A stretch of DNA of 64,000 nt from Ascaris suum (lineage: Eukaryota; Nematoda; Chromadorea; Rhabditida; Ascarididae), in contig CM024174.1 in assembly GCA_013433145.1 (NCBI GenBank), forward strand, positions 124,001 to 188,000. Reading direction: 5' to 3'. Position numbers and translations under genes: made by a program. The number at the start of each line of letters is the position of its first letter. The first letter of the stretch is position 1. Shown in pieces: positions 38,337-51,430 of the stretch. The notes below the pieces were generated by a model. It was not told the DNA's origin. It ran no database searches and was given only the letters and a program-made list of their open reading frames with translations.

Positions 38337-39194
38337 CTGCAATAAATTACTACCCAATATTCGTTGAGTTTTTCAGGCGACATTCGTGTAACCTTTCCAA
38401 CATCAGCCCTTTTTAACACGAAACTTAAGATCTAAGGTGAGGCGGCTATGTTCATGAGAAATTCTATATTTTCATCTAACATGACCTCAAAATTTGCATT
38501 TCTCAAAACTTGATCATAGCGGAAACGGCGGTTTTAACACTGATGATAAGGGGATGGGGATGGGGATTCATTTATCTTATCGCTTCTCTGGTTATTAATA
38601 ATCTGCCTCATATCAACAGCCAAAACTGTCGATACAACTGCACTGCTGAGCAAAGCCACAATCTGGGAGCTACTATATTTTATAATCTGTTAAAACATTA
38701 TTACGACAGAATGTGACTTTACTCAATTTCGAGCTTTAATTACTTCAAAAGATGTAGAGCAATAAACTATTGCAAATCTATAACATTAACATATTCAGTC
38801 ATTGCAGAATCTTGCTAGCGTCACTATTCGTCATTAATGAGAGGCTTTATCAGTTATTTATCAGCTATCAGCATCACAGAAAAAATATCACTGTATTTGC
38901 AATAACATGACGGATCCGATTCTCCATCAATAAATGATTGCCCGTTCTTATGACTGCTCATTTTGCCAAGGACTGAAAAGCACCGAAAATTGCAATAGAA
39001 TAATTCAATTAACTGCTGTCAGTTCTAAATAACGGAAAACAAGTACGAATGATTAGGATTGATGGAATGTCATCAATGGGTACAAGAGGGAAGAGGAAGG
39101 TGTGAAATGAGTAGAAAAGAACTGCTTAATGAAGACAAGAAAAACATTTAATAAACGTTGAAATACGTCGATATACATATTTCGAAAATTTTAC

Positions 39195-39375
39195 TTAGTG
39201 AAATAAGAAAGCTAATCCCATCGGCATAAGTGAGTTTCCAATCATCAGATAAACAAATGCAGCACATATAAGAAAAGCAATGGAACGGCGAACGGTGAGC
39301 TGTGCGAGGATCGACGCCATATTCACTGCACCACCGAAGGCTTTCACCTTTCTTCCTTTGCCAACTCGGCCCCCT
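39195..39375 (-). CDS. membrane-anchor exon of uncertain parentage
   Basis: After GCTATTGTTTAG the frame is open. From the ATG at 39318-39320 it encodes 41 residues: a short basic N-terminus (MASILAQLTVRRS), a hydrophobic span (IAFLICAAFVYLMI), then a TAA at 39195-39197 directly followed by GTAAAA. This looks exactly like a type II signal anchor and lies 0.86 kb upstream, on the same strand, of the glycosyltransferase stem exon, which needs such a first exon. However, the TAA and the phase (0, where 2 is required) prevent a simple join. Alternatives are a separate terminal exon of another membrane protein, or a damaged first exon. Confidence 0.4.
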
Positions 39376-40655
39376 CTAAACAATAGCTAATCATTTTTCT
39401 AAACGATCACACCTCGACAATGCCAAAAAGTTACAGCCAATATAAGCAAATAAAAATTAACCCAGACGAGTCTACCACGTGTCATGTGCAAAATCAAGTA
39501 GAAATATTACTACCTACGTGTGCAGTATCATCTTCAATGAAAAACCGGAAGTCACTAAGTTTTTAAATCTTATTTATTTGTCCAGAGTTCTAAGCGGGGA
39601 AAACATATCATCAAGTAAGTATGAAAGGCAAAAAAATAAACGGAGATGCAAAAAAAAAAAAAAAAACAAGAACGAAAAGGGAGGGAAGCACATGCAATGA
39701 CTAATAATACAGACTGCATTAGAAACCTAAAGTGGAGAGAGCAAAAACGGAACGCCGAACGATTATCGCACCGATGCGAGCAACCAAGAAAGTCAAAATC
39801 TGAAACGTGCAACGAAATGAAAAGTGAAACGATTTAAGTGTCTCATAAAATCTTCAATATTATCCGCTTTTACGATAATTTCGAGGTGTACACTTTAAAT
39901 GCGTATAACTTCTTGAGAATATTTTCAAAATATTGTTTTTGATAGAAACGTTTCCAGATAGCTGGCTCCTATTCACGCTCAGGCGGATTCCCTTGATTAC
40001 TGTGATGTGCTGGAAGCTGGACAAATTTCTTGAAAAACGAAATCAAATCGAATTTAAGGACGCAATATTTCCGTTATTAGAAATTAGACATTTTTCGGCC
40101 TCGTAAAACAATCGGGTTGGAAAGCGTAAAGTAGACTCTACGAGTAAAGGAAAGTAGAAGAACACCTTATATGAGTGAATTATTTAGGATACCTTCAAGC
40201 AGTGTAAAATCATAAACGTTATAAGGAGACCACAAGGGGGTACAATATTCTGATACAGGTCGAGAATAATGCTCGAAGCATTCATAAGATAATTGCTAAA
40301 GGATATGGAAAATGCAATTTGCAACTCAAGGATAGAACACAGGTGTACAGTGAAAACTGGGATCGGCTGTAGCATCGACATCTCATAAACAATGAGCTGT
40401 AAATAGAACAATCTGACCTCTAAGCCTGAGCAAAAACTTTTGATTCAACTGATAGGCACAACACAGCATTAATTATTGAGCTAGCTAATTTTTACAAATC
40501 TGATCATTTCTTTAATTAAAACCTTTTTGCTGGAGGTAGAAAGTGGAAGAAGGAGGAAATTTATGCCTTCACTTGCTTTATGAAAGAAACAACGAAATTA
40601 CGTCTGAGAAAAACCAAACAGAAATAAAAACCAACAGCAAGCAAAAAAAAAAAAC

Positions 40656-40815
40656 ATCATAGGTTCCAAAATCCAAAACGGAGACCGCCATCGGTTCCTC
40701 ACTAATCCGGATGATAGCACCCACCTGCCCTCGATTAAAACCTGCTAGGTCGTGCAGTTCTAACTTTTCACAAAAGTTTCGTCCACAGCAGGAAATGTCT
40801 ACGCTAGTGCTGATC
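40656..40815 (-). pseudogene. orphan exon resembling an SPT5 KOW segment
   Basis: Between an acceptor TTTCGGCAG and a poor donor (GAT|GTTTTT) one frame encodes about 53 residues: ISTSVDISCCGRNF, then KLELHDLAGFNRGQVGAIIR and ISEEPMAVSVL. The order matches the part of transcription elongation factor SPT5 where a glycine- and aspartate-rich lead is followed by xELVQLDxQTVGVIVRLERE. KOW-type GQVGAIIRI is visible. No other SPT5 exon is within reach on either side. An isolated duplicated or relic exon fits best. The similarity is moderate and was judged by eye. Confidence 0.35.
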
Positions 40816-42509
40816 CTGCCGAAAGAACTTCGTTCGGGAGGGAGGGGACGACCCAAAAACGACTCGAAGTTCAACACAAATAATACTGCTCAAATGCGGT
40901 AATATGGCACGCCTAGAAGTGCCGGCAGTACGCCTTTTTCATCTCATAACTGGCCGGCCGCCATCAATTGCCAAGTGAGTCGGATCCTAACCGCAGGTTG
41001 GCGCTATATAACTACATATTCCAAAATAGAACTCTGTTGGTGCGCAAATATTTCGGCGTTCACCAGTCACCTGGACAGATTTGATCTCCATGCGATAGAT
41101 GATTGCGTTAATTAATTTGTGTTTCAGGTGTTCCTCCAACCACTTATATGTTTACTTTTATATTTTTCTCTCGGCTATTCATTCGTTTTCATTTCCGTTT
41201 TCCTCCTCAAATCATTATTTACATTTCTAAACGTGCAAATTTTTTCCTTATATTTCTATCCTTATAATATAGAATTTCGGTTAAAACATTTATTCTACCG
41301 CCCTACTGATGTTTTCTTTATTCTTTTATCAGTAAAGTCTAGAGTATTTAATTTACTTGCTTCCCCTTTGCCCCATCTAGAACTGATGTGATTTTGACAG
41401 TTACCTTTCAAAATTTTTACTGCCGTTTGCACCGTTTGATCTCTTTAATTCAATATTTAGTGTCTCTAACTACTTCTAACAACATATTTTTGGCATTTTT
41501 ACAGGTTTTTGGCCATCACGACTTCTCATTCTCCCTTCACTTCTTTAAGGTTAACACCAAACATTACGCCAGTCCAACAGGTTACCTTCCGACTACCTAA
41601 TGCTGAAGATTCATCAGCCGGTCAATCTACACTTGTATTTTACACGACTATCCGCACAGGCATTTACAACCTGGATGTGCGGGATTATAGAAGCTGAAAG
41701 CAGAAGCAACGGACAAAAACGTTTTAGTTGGACGACACTAACGCCGCTCACTCCTATGCTATCCAAGAAATAAATAATGCAAACGAAACACCTCCAAGTA
41801 GAACGAGATGGAAACCAACATTGCGGGATCTACTTATTTATCGCTAGAGTGCGGATGAAATTCGTTCTAAGAAAATCGTGTATTGCAGCACAAAATTTTT
41901 TGGTTAAGGAATCGACCAGTTGTCATTTACTTAAATTCCGCCCAAGTATCAAATGCTGCTCTGCGATAACGGTGTGGTTCCGCCAAATGTTTTCTCCAAA
42001 TCAATTGAGATGGATTTTACAACCGCATTCTTGAATGTGATCATATGAAGTCGGTGAAAGGATGCCGTCCAATGGGATGGGCTATTCTTGTCTAAGGTTG
42101 ATGATATTTACACTATGAAACGTATAATGACACATTGGCCATTCCATGAAGGTATAGATATTCTCTCGTGATATATAAATCAATAGTGTTATATAACGAA
42201 CGGCGAATTTTCAGGATTTTCGGGATTACAAGCTATACTTTACAATGGCACTATTGCATTTAACGATGGGAGCCCATTTGCGAACCGCGAACCTAAGACG
42301 AAAGAAGTTAAGGCCCTCCCAATGCCTTATCTTGTATAGGAAAGCAAAAAGTGCCCACCCTACTCGATTCTCTTAAATATCCCGACTCTACTGTTTCCTC
42401 TATCCCCACTTCTCACCACATTTTCAGAACCTTGTAAAACGAATCCAAAGGTGTGAAATTGCATTGCAGGTCCTTATTTTTCCTCTTCGTTTTTTGTTGA
42501 TGTTTTTAT

Positions 42510-42519
42510 TGCATTTCAG
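42510..42519 (+). promoter_or_regulatory. probable spliced-leader acceptor before the methyltransferase
   Basis: A T-rich tract ending in TTGCATTTCAG lies eight bases before the ATG at 42528, with no upstream exon visible. In nematodes this arrangement is typical of SL trans-splicing to the first coding exon. An ordinary 5' UTR intron would look the same. Confidence 0.5.
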
Positions 42520-42527
42520 GGTTGGCA

Positions 42528-45500
42528 ATGTGTGCCGAAGGCGGACCTTTGAATAAGGATCGATATTTTGTGCGTGAGTTAGAATTGCTAGGCAGGACTT
42601 TGAGGATTTACCAAGAGTGCTTGAGTGATGTGGGTGGCGTTGTATGGGATAGTGCGATCGTTGCATCTCATTATTTTGTGCGGGAGAAGGACTATTGGAA
42701 GAATAAGCAGGTAGGATCTTATCTTTTCTACGCTTGGAATGAACGACGTTATTGCGGTTTTCATTCATATAGATGGACCTCAGACATATGAGATCCGATG
42801 GAGGTCCGTCGTGCCTGGAGCGTATTTTACCCGCCCTAATTTATGCTCGCATTTTTATTCAGCCCTCTGAACGATGTTTTCGTTTGTCTCCACGTGGTTG
42901 CATAATTTGCATAATTTAGAACGTATTCTGTTTCCCGGTTTAGCGAAGGTCTCCTCATAAAAAGTTATGGCTGCAATTTGAATGTAGATTCGAAAAGGCA
43001 GAGCGGCTTATGAAGGAGGCAGACGATCGGGAGGGCATGTTCTGTATGCAAAGCGGCATTTCAGCTGATGCCTGCGGCTGATATTTACGATGGTGTTCGC
43101 GCAGCCGGAAATTGATACGCCTGCATGTTAGAGATTGCATCTATCCTACGTGGGGTTTAGATGACTAGGATGACAGGTTAGGTGAAGATCTTTGAAGCTG
43201 TTTGCAAGCCGCTTGCCCAATCGCGCATTGAAAAGTAGCTTTATTTACGTAATACAATGTTCCACAAAACGTGATTTTTTTTGGGCTGCAAATGTTTTCT
43301 TATCGCAAAATCCTTGGTCATGAGGAGCAGTCACGCTACTTTTAGCTAAACATCATGAACCCTAACAAGGAGTACTTGCTGTGCTGCACACTAGGAGCAT
43401 ACAGTAGGCGACAATGAAACATTCTGCTGATAAATACCGCCCTCCCCCCTCCTTCCCCTTCCTCGCAGCACAAGTAACTCTGGCAAAATTTCTCTTGCTG
43501 AGAAAGGACAGTAGGTGACCTAGCAGTCCATGGAAACAGTGCCCCATATACCTCAGAAGCCCTTTATGGAAAACGGTGGGAGGCATCTGTTTGGTCATTG
43601 CTACGTCCATTTTGACAGTTCCACCTAAATTCAAATTGAGAGGGAGCAAAATGACTGACAAGCAATGCGAAGACTACTAACGGATCCTTGGAATTCATCA
43701 GAAACGTACTTCTCATAATCGCCTTAGAAATCATCAGGGAACGTTCCCCAAGCCAGCCTTGCACAAACATAATTTGGTTTTGCAATGAGGTTACTGTGAA
43801 GAAGTATTCCTCTGCTGAGAAAAAAGACGAAAACGGGTGGGTGACATGTCGAAATATAATCTAGAAAAGATAGATATTGAATCCGCTGCGCAAGGATCAG
43901 CTGAAGTGTTCTACAATGGCATCTTTAAAACCACTATCACAAGGAAGCAAACTATAAGAATTTATGTTCCAAGGTCTCGTACTTGCGATCTGATTGTAGG
44001 AATTCGTTTGTTGCCTATCTTGTTTTACGAGAATTTTTTTAAACTGAAAACAGCAGGGACAACACCTGACTTTCCCACCCCCCCCCCCCCATCATCCCCC
44101 ATTTCCTCACTGGTCTCCAAAAAGAATGTTGCCGTGAGCGGCGCTGAAGTGAATTCAAAAAAAAAAAAATAAAAAAAAAAAAAAAAATAATGTCTCGAAG
44201 CGAGGGGAAATAGCATGCGTATATGAAACATCCTAAGAAGAAAAGTGTGGTGTAGGTTAGCAGTTTAGGGTACGAAATTAGTCGCACGCTTCTTGCTAAA
44301 TTGAGGCCGCTTGTGGCAACAAGAAAATAATCGTAAAATTCCAAAAAAAATCGAATTACAACGGACCTACCTAGGAACTATCACAGGGGATTCTGCGACG
44401 TGTTTTTCATTATCAGAGGCAATCATTTTCTTGCATAAAATGCCATCTTAACTATCAAACTCTTTTTTCATGCAACAGTCTCTATAATAAAACTTTCGAT
44501 AATGAGCCTGTGCGAAAACTGCACATTGCATGAATATAAGCCAACTCTAGGGAGGCGAAAAGTGCAGAAAGCTTCGTCCATAGCTTTGAAGTCATCCTGG
44601 GACATCTGGCCCGGACAGATGAGCCTATGGGAGTTTGGCCGTCAGAATGGAGGAACTCGTGGCTTTGGGATGTAAGATCGGGATCCGCGGCCCAGCGCGT
44701 GCAAGTTCTTTTCCTGCTCGTTTTGAACTTCTGTGTGGCCTTCTTAATGACTTTACACTTATTCACCAGACCGCCTCTTTTTTTTCGACACTCTCGTTAC
44801 ATCGCCTTGCGGACAGTCGTGCCTCAGTTGTTTTAATGACTCACGGCCAAAAATTTAAAACTTCCCAATGCGAATAAGCCCGCCCCTGTTTCGGAACAAA
44901 CAGAAGAACGCAATCATTGTTCGTGTACCGACAGCGAATGTTTTGATAACACAGAAATTGGAAAAATTGCATGAGACTGAAGCAGCAAGTGGTTTACGTT
45001 CGCTTTTCGATGTTGGAAATTCAAGGCAGAAAATACGGATATACGAAGACAGTGAAGCACTCTTTCTGTAGACCCCTTGAGTGGCGCTGTGTTGCGAAGA
45101 TGAAGAAAAAGGATGTATAATTAGCAGAGAGGGAATATATAAGGCGAGAATGTACATAGAGGGCAAATATGGAATTGCGTTCAAAAGTTTTCCTTTGAAG
45201 TTTGTCGTCTTCGCTCTCACTATTTGTCGTTTCTCGTCAGAAGGCGACATCATTGCCGAAATACAGAATCCTCCCCCTCCCCCTCCCTCTCCACCACAAC
45301 CCACTCATCCTTTGGTGTTTGTTTGCATCAGAATTCCCTTGAAAGTTCATTAGAAGGGTCGTTAGATATTTTGAAATGCCATATAGTGTCATCCTTTTTT
45401 GTATCATAAATCTGCTTTGAGCAGCAGATTACAAAGTTTTTTGCATCTGAACGCCGCCGATTCGAACACTGTGTTTTTATGTTTTAGACCGTCACCCTTC

Positions 45501-48500
45501 ATTTAGATTTCATCATATTTCTACACATATACATCGGTGTGCATCTGTTTTACACTATTCCAGCGAGTATATTCTTCACTACTTTTGGCCCATGTACATG
45601 TCTGTGGAGAATTCTGATGAACACTTGGGAATGTTAGTAAGGTAGCAGTTTAATGATCCTAGAAGTCTTGTATTGGAATAATGTTGCCGAAAATATTGTG
45701 CGTGTTTGCAGGTGCTTGAGCTGGGTTGTGGAACAGGCGTGTGCAGTATCGTTCTGGCTGTGTTGGGAGCTAATGTGATAGCAACTGATCTCCCAGAACG
45801 GTTACCACTGCTGCAATTGAATATAAGCGCCAATGAAAGCGTGCTTGGTGAAGGTGGTGGCTCGATCAAAATTGAAGCGCTGAACTGGGAGGAGACAAAT
45901 TTCTCTCCGTCGTGTTTCGACGTCATAATTCTCGTTGATTTACTCTACTACATCAAGGTTGCTGTTTTTAATTCTTTCCTGGTTTCCTTGAAAGACAGAA
46001 CAATGCAAGAAACTGGAGGAGGTTGAAATTATGACGTTTTCGTTTTGAGAAGAAAAGAACAAAAAAGGACGGCTGCTACCGTTCGCGAATGAAATTTCTA
46101 GCTGAAATATTGAAGACATTGCCAGAATTCTTTGTTGTTGCGGTGCCTTTGTATTGAAACAAAAAATTTATTCCTTCGGTCTTGCTTTGGCTTGGCTTCT
46201 GATTATTTTGGTGGTACTGAGGTTAGTAGATGGCATGAGCGAAACTGGCCGCGACGGGAATCTGAAAACCTGTAAGAATTTTGCCACTGACAAAGGCCGT
46301 GTCAGTGCTCTCAGACATCCTTTCTATTGCATAGCCAGCTTTTTTGTTATATTACCAGCCTCCAAACACAGCTTTTTGTGATCTTCAGCGAAAGTAGAAC
46401 ATTTTTGCTTAGGAATGATTGGGTGTCGGGGATAATCTAGCGCCGGGGCAAATGCATGCTCAGAACCTTCCACTTTTCCATATGGAGACGTTCTCATGCA
46501 GCGCTCCAACAGGCTGCTTGACAACATAAACAAACTTATTTTTGTTGCTCACGGCTCAGCCATATTTATAAGTAAATTATGCTTATTCACAGACGATTCA
46601 CAGTAATATTGAAACATGCACAGAAAGGAATTAATATGGAATATGAGGTGAGCTCTAGAACATTTATGAATCGTCTTCAACGAAAATGAATCGTCTGCTA
46701 CATGCAAATATGCAAGTCCTGCCGTGCCACAAGAAAGGTGGAATGGCGTATATGATTCAGAAAGCTTGTTGGAAATGTTTTTGAGATGGAGTATTTATGG
46801 TTTGCTCAGTAGTACTTACAAAAGCCTCATTCACTGTCGAAATGAAGAGAGCGAAACACAACTAGGTTGTTTTCGGGAAATGAATTGGAAGGAAAATCGT
46901 ATTAGCTGATGCAGATAAGAGGGCTTGGAAAGTCTAGTTGTGTCCACCATAGTTACTTCCGGTACTAAAACAGTTGCGACCATATGCTTGATGGCGAAAA
47001 GCCCAGCGCCTGTTTTTTTAGCATTCTTTCTCCGTGCTTAATAGCATTGACTGTCGCCAAGCTCTCCAAAAGCGTTGAAGTGTGGCAAAGTAAGGAAAAC
47101 CAGTGTTCTTGAGAACTATCGACTAGCTCAAATCATTAAAAGAACTTTCGATTTGTTTTGTTTCGCGTATCGCTCTTAATCAGCGAAAGCAGTAGGACCT
47201 TTAGAACTCACAACCCTCACCTGGTGAGCTCATTCACCAACAAGAAAGCAATTATGTTAATGAGTTTTGTTGGAACAACGGTGTTAGAACGAATGTTTCA
47301 TCCTCGAAAAAAGAACGCAATACGCTTGCATTTGAAAGAGGCGCGGAAGTTTTGAAATTTCCTCTCTTTTCGTAATGAGCATGAGTTTACTCGATGCGTT
47401 TTAAGCTAAAAGACTTGAATTGCCTATATTTTTCTTCATGGTCTATAGTTTTAAATTTTTTTCTGATATCAGCGGGAAGCAGAAAGTGACGTTGAGAGGA
47501 AAAGGAGCGGTGACTTATACGTTTTAATCTGGCAAGATATTTCCAATGAAACATTCCGATCTCTTTTTTGTCTGCTTTTGCTGTTTCATTTTTTCGGTCT
47601 TTGTTCATTGTCTGGACGGTGCATGGAACTAGACGGGGCAAAAAGAGTTACGGGAGAGATGGCATGACGTTTATCTAAGCATGAGCGTAAAATAATAGTG
47701 TTGCATAACCGAAGTGAGCAGAGGGGTGGCATATTTTAAGGGGGATTCGAAAGCTGAAAAACGGTGGAGACATCTGAATGAAGTAGACTATGATATTCTT
47801 TGTCGGCTGCGCGTGCAGTATATGTGCAGGATTTATATGTTGTGTTAACAAAATCACTTGTTAGAGAGGGCTTCTGTCGACAAGATGAGTGAATTTCTAT
47901 CAGAAGAAGTAAGCAGTTCATTTGGTTTCGCTGAGGGCTTTACTTTTCGCCGTAACACACAATAATATGGTGCAGTTGTAGAAGAGGGTCTCGTCAATTT
48001 GAAATCACTGCTTGACTCGCTTAGCCCAGCACTAGACTCGTCTAAATTCTGAAAACAACGAGTTTTAAAGTGCTCGCGGATTCTTTTGATAGTTCATCAG
48101 TATTCATCGTTTTAGCTGTCTGTAGTATACGGCTGGCGTTTAAATATACCTATTCACCACAGCAATCTTAAGTATGCCGAGCACTTGCAGCACGAATGAA
48201 GGCTCGGACACGTCACCTTGGCTGTACGCTCCAGTCGTTATTTCTTGCATGGTAACACTTGTGGAGTAAGCTTGTAGTAGTAGAAGGTTAATAAAGTTTG
48301 TTTCTCTATGCGAAAGTTGCTGAAGCATCACTACGTATTGCTTAAGTCTGCGTCACTTGTTAGAGTAATTGTTTTAGGGATTTTTATTCTGCGGTAAGAT
48401 TTAAGAGGGACTGCGAAGAAGATTCCTTTGAACTTTCGACACTGAAAACATACTTCTAGAAAACTTAAGTGTGACAACGTCATCACCGTAAATTGTTCGA

Positions 48501-51430
48501 CATTGATGGCATTTCTTCACAGCCGCGTTTTTGTGAGCATTATTGCCGGAAGAAGCGCACTGTGGCGAAGTTGTTTCTATTTGCGTTCATGTGTGTATTT
48601 GAGTGTCTATGCGTTAGTTTCAACTTATCTATAGCACTGAAAGTGTTCACGATTTACACCACTATTCCACGATATTTCTTCTACCATTTTGTTTTTTTAT
48701 CAGTGTCGTTATTTTATTATACTGCCCCCTATGACACTAGGAATTCAGCATGAACAAACTTGCATGCGCACAAAGGAATCCTAATTGAAGAAGAACAGGC
48801 CGAACTGTCAAAAGCTAGCTGTCCGCCGAGAGTGCCAAATCCGCAAGGTAAGGAGAAGCAAAAACAGTTCCAGGGAGCCCTTGACACGAGTTGTTTGCAA
48901 ATTGGCGTCCATTTTCCATGCGGAGGCAAAGAAGAAGCGGTTCTTCCACTTGAGAAATGTCAGCCTATAGCGTAGGATGAATTCCTGGCTCTAATTTCTT
49001 TCGTACTAAGCACCTGTGTTCATTGACTGACGTTGAAAATGCCATAAAATTTGCACTTCAGTTCACCAAAGGGTTTGTACACTCGGTCTACCATCAAAAG
49101 AAAGCGCGTAAGATATTGTTGACTTGTTCTGGGGATTGCTATGGTCGACTGATTTAATCAACGGAATTGCAAAGTATGTCAATCGCACCGGCTTCATAGC
49201 GCGAATTTTCGCCCGTTTCAATTGTGAGAAGCTATCGCAACGAAAAGCGGCTAGTCGATTATGTTTGTTTGTACGCGTGATGTGTCTGTTCGGCGCTTTG
49301 CAGCTAACGAGCTGTGGAAGGAAATGGAGAACTAACGTGGTTTATGATAGAATATGTTTGCTTTCTAGTTCTCCTTTATTTATTTCAATTTTTATCACTT
49401 AGATATGGGAAAATCTGCGTGCACATTTGTGATAAGCGAACGTAATGAAAAGGTAGGGAGCGGAACACCGCATGCAAATCTCAGCAAAAGCAAATACGAC
49501 ATTCGGCATGTGAGGTTGATGCTATGAATCAAAATTAATTATCCACCGATTTAAAGACGATGTAAGAAGTGCACTGACGAAGTAAGCAAGAAGCGCATTC
49601 CCTGAAGTCGCAACAGAAACGAGAAGTGCAGACAGGATATTTTTTGTAATGCAAAGTTCTTGACGGATTGGAACTTATGATCACATCGGCTGCAAGTTGG
49701 GGAACAGTGAAATTGTTCTGGAAGGAGAATGCAGGGAAAATGACGCAAAATTTTGCTGCAAAGAGGCAAGTTAAATTTGAGCTTGTGATACTTTGGCAGT
49801 CCCAGGTTTCAGCGTTGCAGCGTTGTATGGGTTACTTGAACAGTAGTAAATTTTGCTTGAATGAAATGATTGCATAGCGTTTTCTCTTCTTTTGATTTCG
49901 GAAACCAATCAGGGTGACCGACCATACAAGGGTGCGCCACTCCCAAATAGGTCTAAACATGCACTGAACAAATTTTAGAAACATTTGATCAGCTCCAGTT
50001 GTTTGAATTCTGTTTCTCCATGACATGTTAATTATAACTAAATATTGTTACGTTGTCTTCCCAGAACTGATACAGTTGACTGGTTAAGAAATCCCATTTG
50101 CCGTTTGGCATCTGCGGTGGATATTGGGCGCTTGAGCTTTTTGTGTTCTAATTCGGCACTGCAGTCCATATTTTTATACTGTCGGAATATACTAAAGAGT
50201 ACAGAACAGCTCTTTCTTGAAGTAATAATGAGTGTTTTATATGATTATAGTTGGTGAAATTTGCAGTGTACCAAGAACAAATGCCAGTTTGAATACTATG
50301 GAGCAAACTAGATTGCAGTGAATTGTGTGGTCTAAAGTGTCTGTAAGACGACGTGTTTGTTCTCCAATCTCTTATTGCTTTAGTTAAATGTGGGCTAGAC
50401 TAAGTCAACAATTGTCTTTTATTTGTACGTTTTTTAAACCGCAGTCACGCTGCACTTGAATAGCACAATATCTGCTTGCTTGATAAGTCATTGGCTCCGT
50501 CCATATGACCAGCCAAGTGTTAATTGTGGTGAATATCTATACTTTTTAGTTCAGTGTGTGAGCGAGGTTATTACAGCATTATTTCAGCGCGAGTACAGGT
50601 AGATATTTAGCCAATTGCAAACGTGCGTAATCAGCGGCTCTTTAATCATACATCACATCGCCTTTTGTTTTTGCAGCAACCATAAAGTTCTGCAACAAAA
50701 TGCCTCGCAGCTCTATCGTTGCGCGCTGAGGGCTGTTTTTCATGTCCTTGTATGTGCGTCTCTCTGTCTGTTTGGTGGCTTCAAAATTGGGTGCAGAAGT
50801 TATGGTGTTAAAATCAGGTGAGTGCAGTTTGCACAATGGGATAATCCACCTATTCCTAGTCTGAATCCACTTGGCTATATTCAGTAAATGTCATTGACAC
50901 CCGAAGGGTGCTTTAAAATTGGCAAATAACTTTCCATTTTAATCGGTTGAACGCAACTTACAGTCACAATTGCTTTGCCGCCACAGGTGTACAATCATTT
51001 ATTCAAGTGATTATCGCAATGAGCTGAAATGCGAAAAGCGTGTATTGCGTCATGCCTTTCGTCATGCCTTTCCGCTTGTTCTAATTCCGCAAGGATTCAT
51101 TCGATCAGAACTTCAAGCTTCCAGGGTGTGGAAAGTTTAATACGGATTATACGAACATTGCGAGCCAGTGAACTACTATGCATATATGAAGAACGTGATA
51201 TTGGTGAGGCTTATTTGGCACAAAAACGTTTTTTCGAACTCGCACCGTTATATTTCCATCTCAGCGCAGTGCCTCAGATTGAACTTGATCCCGTGTTTTC
51301 TGATCCTTCCATTTCTGTTATTCGTCTTAGAAATAAAGAGGTTTTTGATTTCAAAATTGTTCGCGCTTTTGAACAGACTGCTTCTAGTAAAAAGTGTGAA
51401 ATATGTCAGGAACTAATAAATACCTTTTAA
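42528..51430 (+). CDS. METTL21-family protein-lysine methyltransferase
   Basis: Seven-beta-strand S-adenosylmethionine-dependent methyltransferase of the METTL21 group (Methyltransf_16). Characterised members methylate lysines on chaperones and elongation factors in the cytosol. Exons are 42528-42710, 45712-45957 and 51125-51430, all phase 0, giving 244 residues, close to the family's 200 to 240. The N-terminal exon carries the family's GGVVWDSAIV. Exon 2 opens with motif I (VLELGCGTG, about residues 62-70), then ATDLPE and the post-II DLLYY (the DxxY motif of this group). Exon 3 has the C-terminal YEERDIG and FFELAPLYF segments and ends at TAA. A tail of about 30 residues contains CEIC. Introns are 3.0 and 5.2 kb. 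AATAAA overlaps the end of the coding region. The exact substrate cannot be told. Confidence 0.9.
42711..45711. other. methyltransferase intron 1
   Basis: The intron runs from GTAGGA to TGTTTGCAG. It contains a C run (44077-44090), an A-rich run (44157-44187) and several open frames. The most protein-like are one on the plus strand at 43846 (listed separately) and a short minus-strand frame near 44615 (MSQDDFKAMDEAF). Neither is confirmed. Confidence 0.7.
43846..43973 (+). CDS. possible exon within the methyltransferase intron
   Basis: From an ATG, 42 codons (MSKYNLEKIDIESAAQGSAE, then VFYNGIF and TRKQTIRIYVP) run to a weak donor AAG|GTCTCG. The peptide looks real, but there is no partner exon. 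It could be an alternative exon, a nested gene or chance. Confidence 0.22.
45958..51124. other. methyltransferase intron 2
   Basis: This 5.2-kb intron has a GTTGCT donor and a CAAGCTTCCAG acceptor. Open frames inside, for example a 71-codon plus-strand frame at 48760, lack family matches and paired splice sites. Phase continuity across this long intron, plus the family match of exon 3, supports the model. Confidence 0.65.

Larger units (their letters stand above)
39376..42519. other. mostly non-coding; orphan SPT5-like exon inside
   Basis: A poly-A tract lies near 39647. Plus-strand frames between 41.1 and 41.7 kb are T-rich and hydrophobic by composition. One has an acceptor (TTTTTACAG near 41506) but no recognisable product. 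The promoter region of the methyltransferase should lie at the right end. Confidence 0.4.

Noticed and set aside
43846..43973. Resemblance of the segment TRKQTIRIYVP to the complex I subunit NDUFS4 (RKVRIFVPARN).
   Set aside because: Only a few residues match and the following sequence does not continue like NDUFS4.
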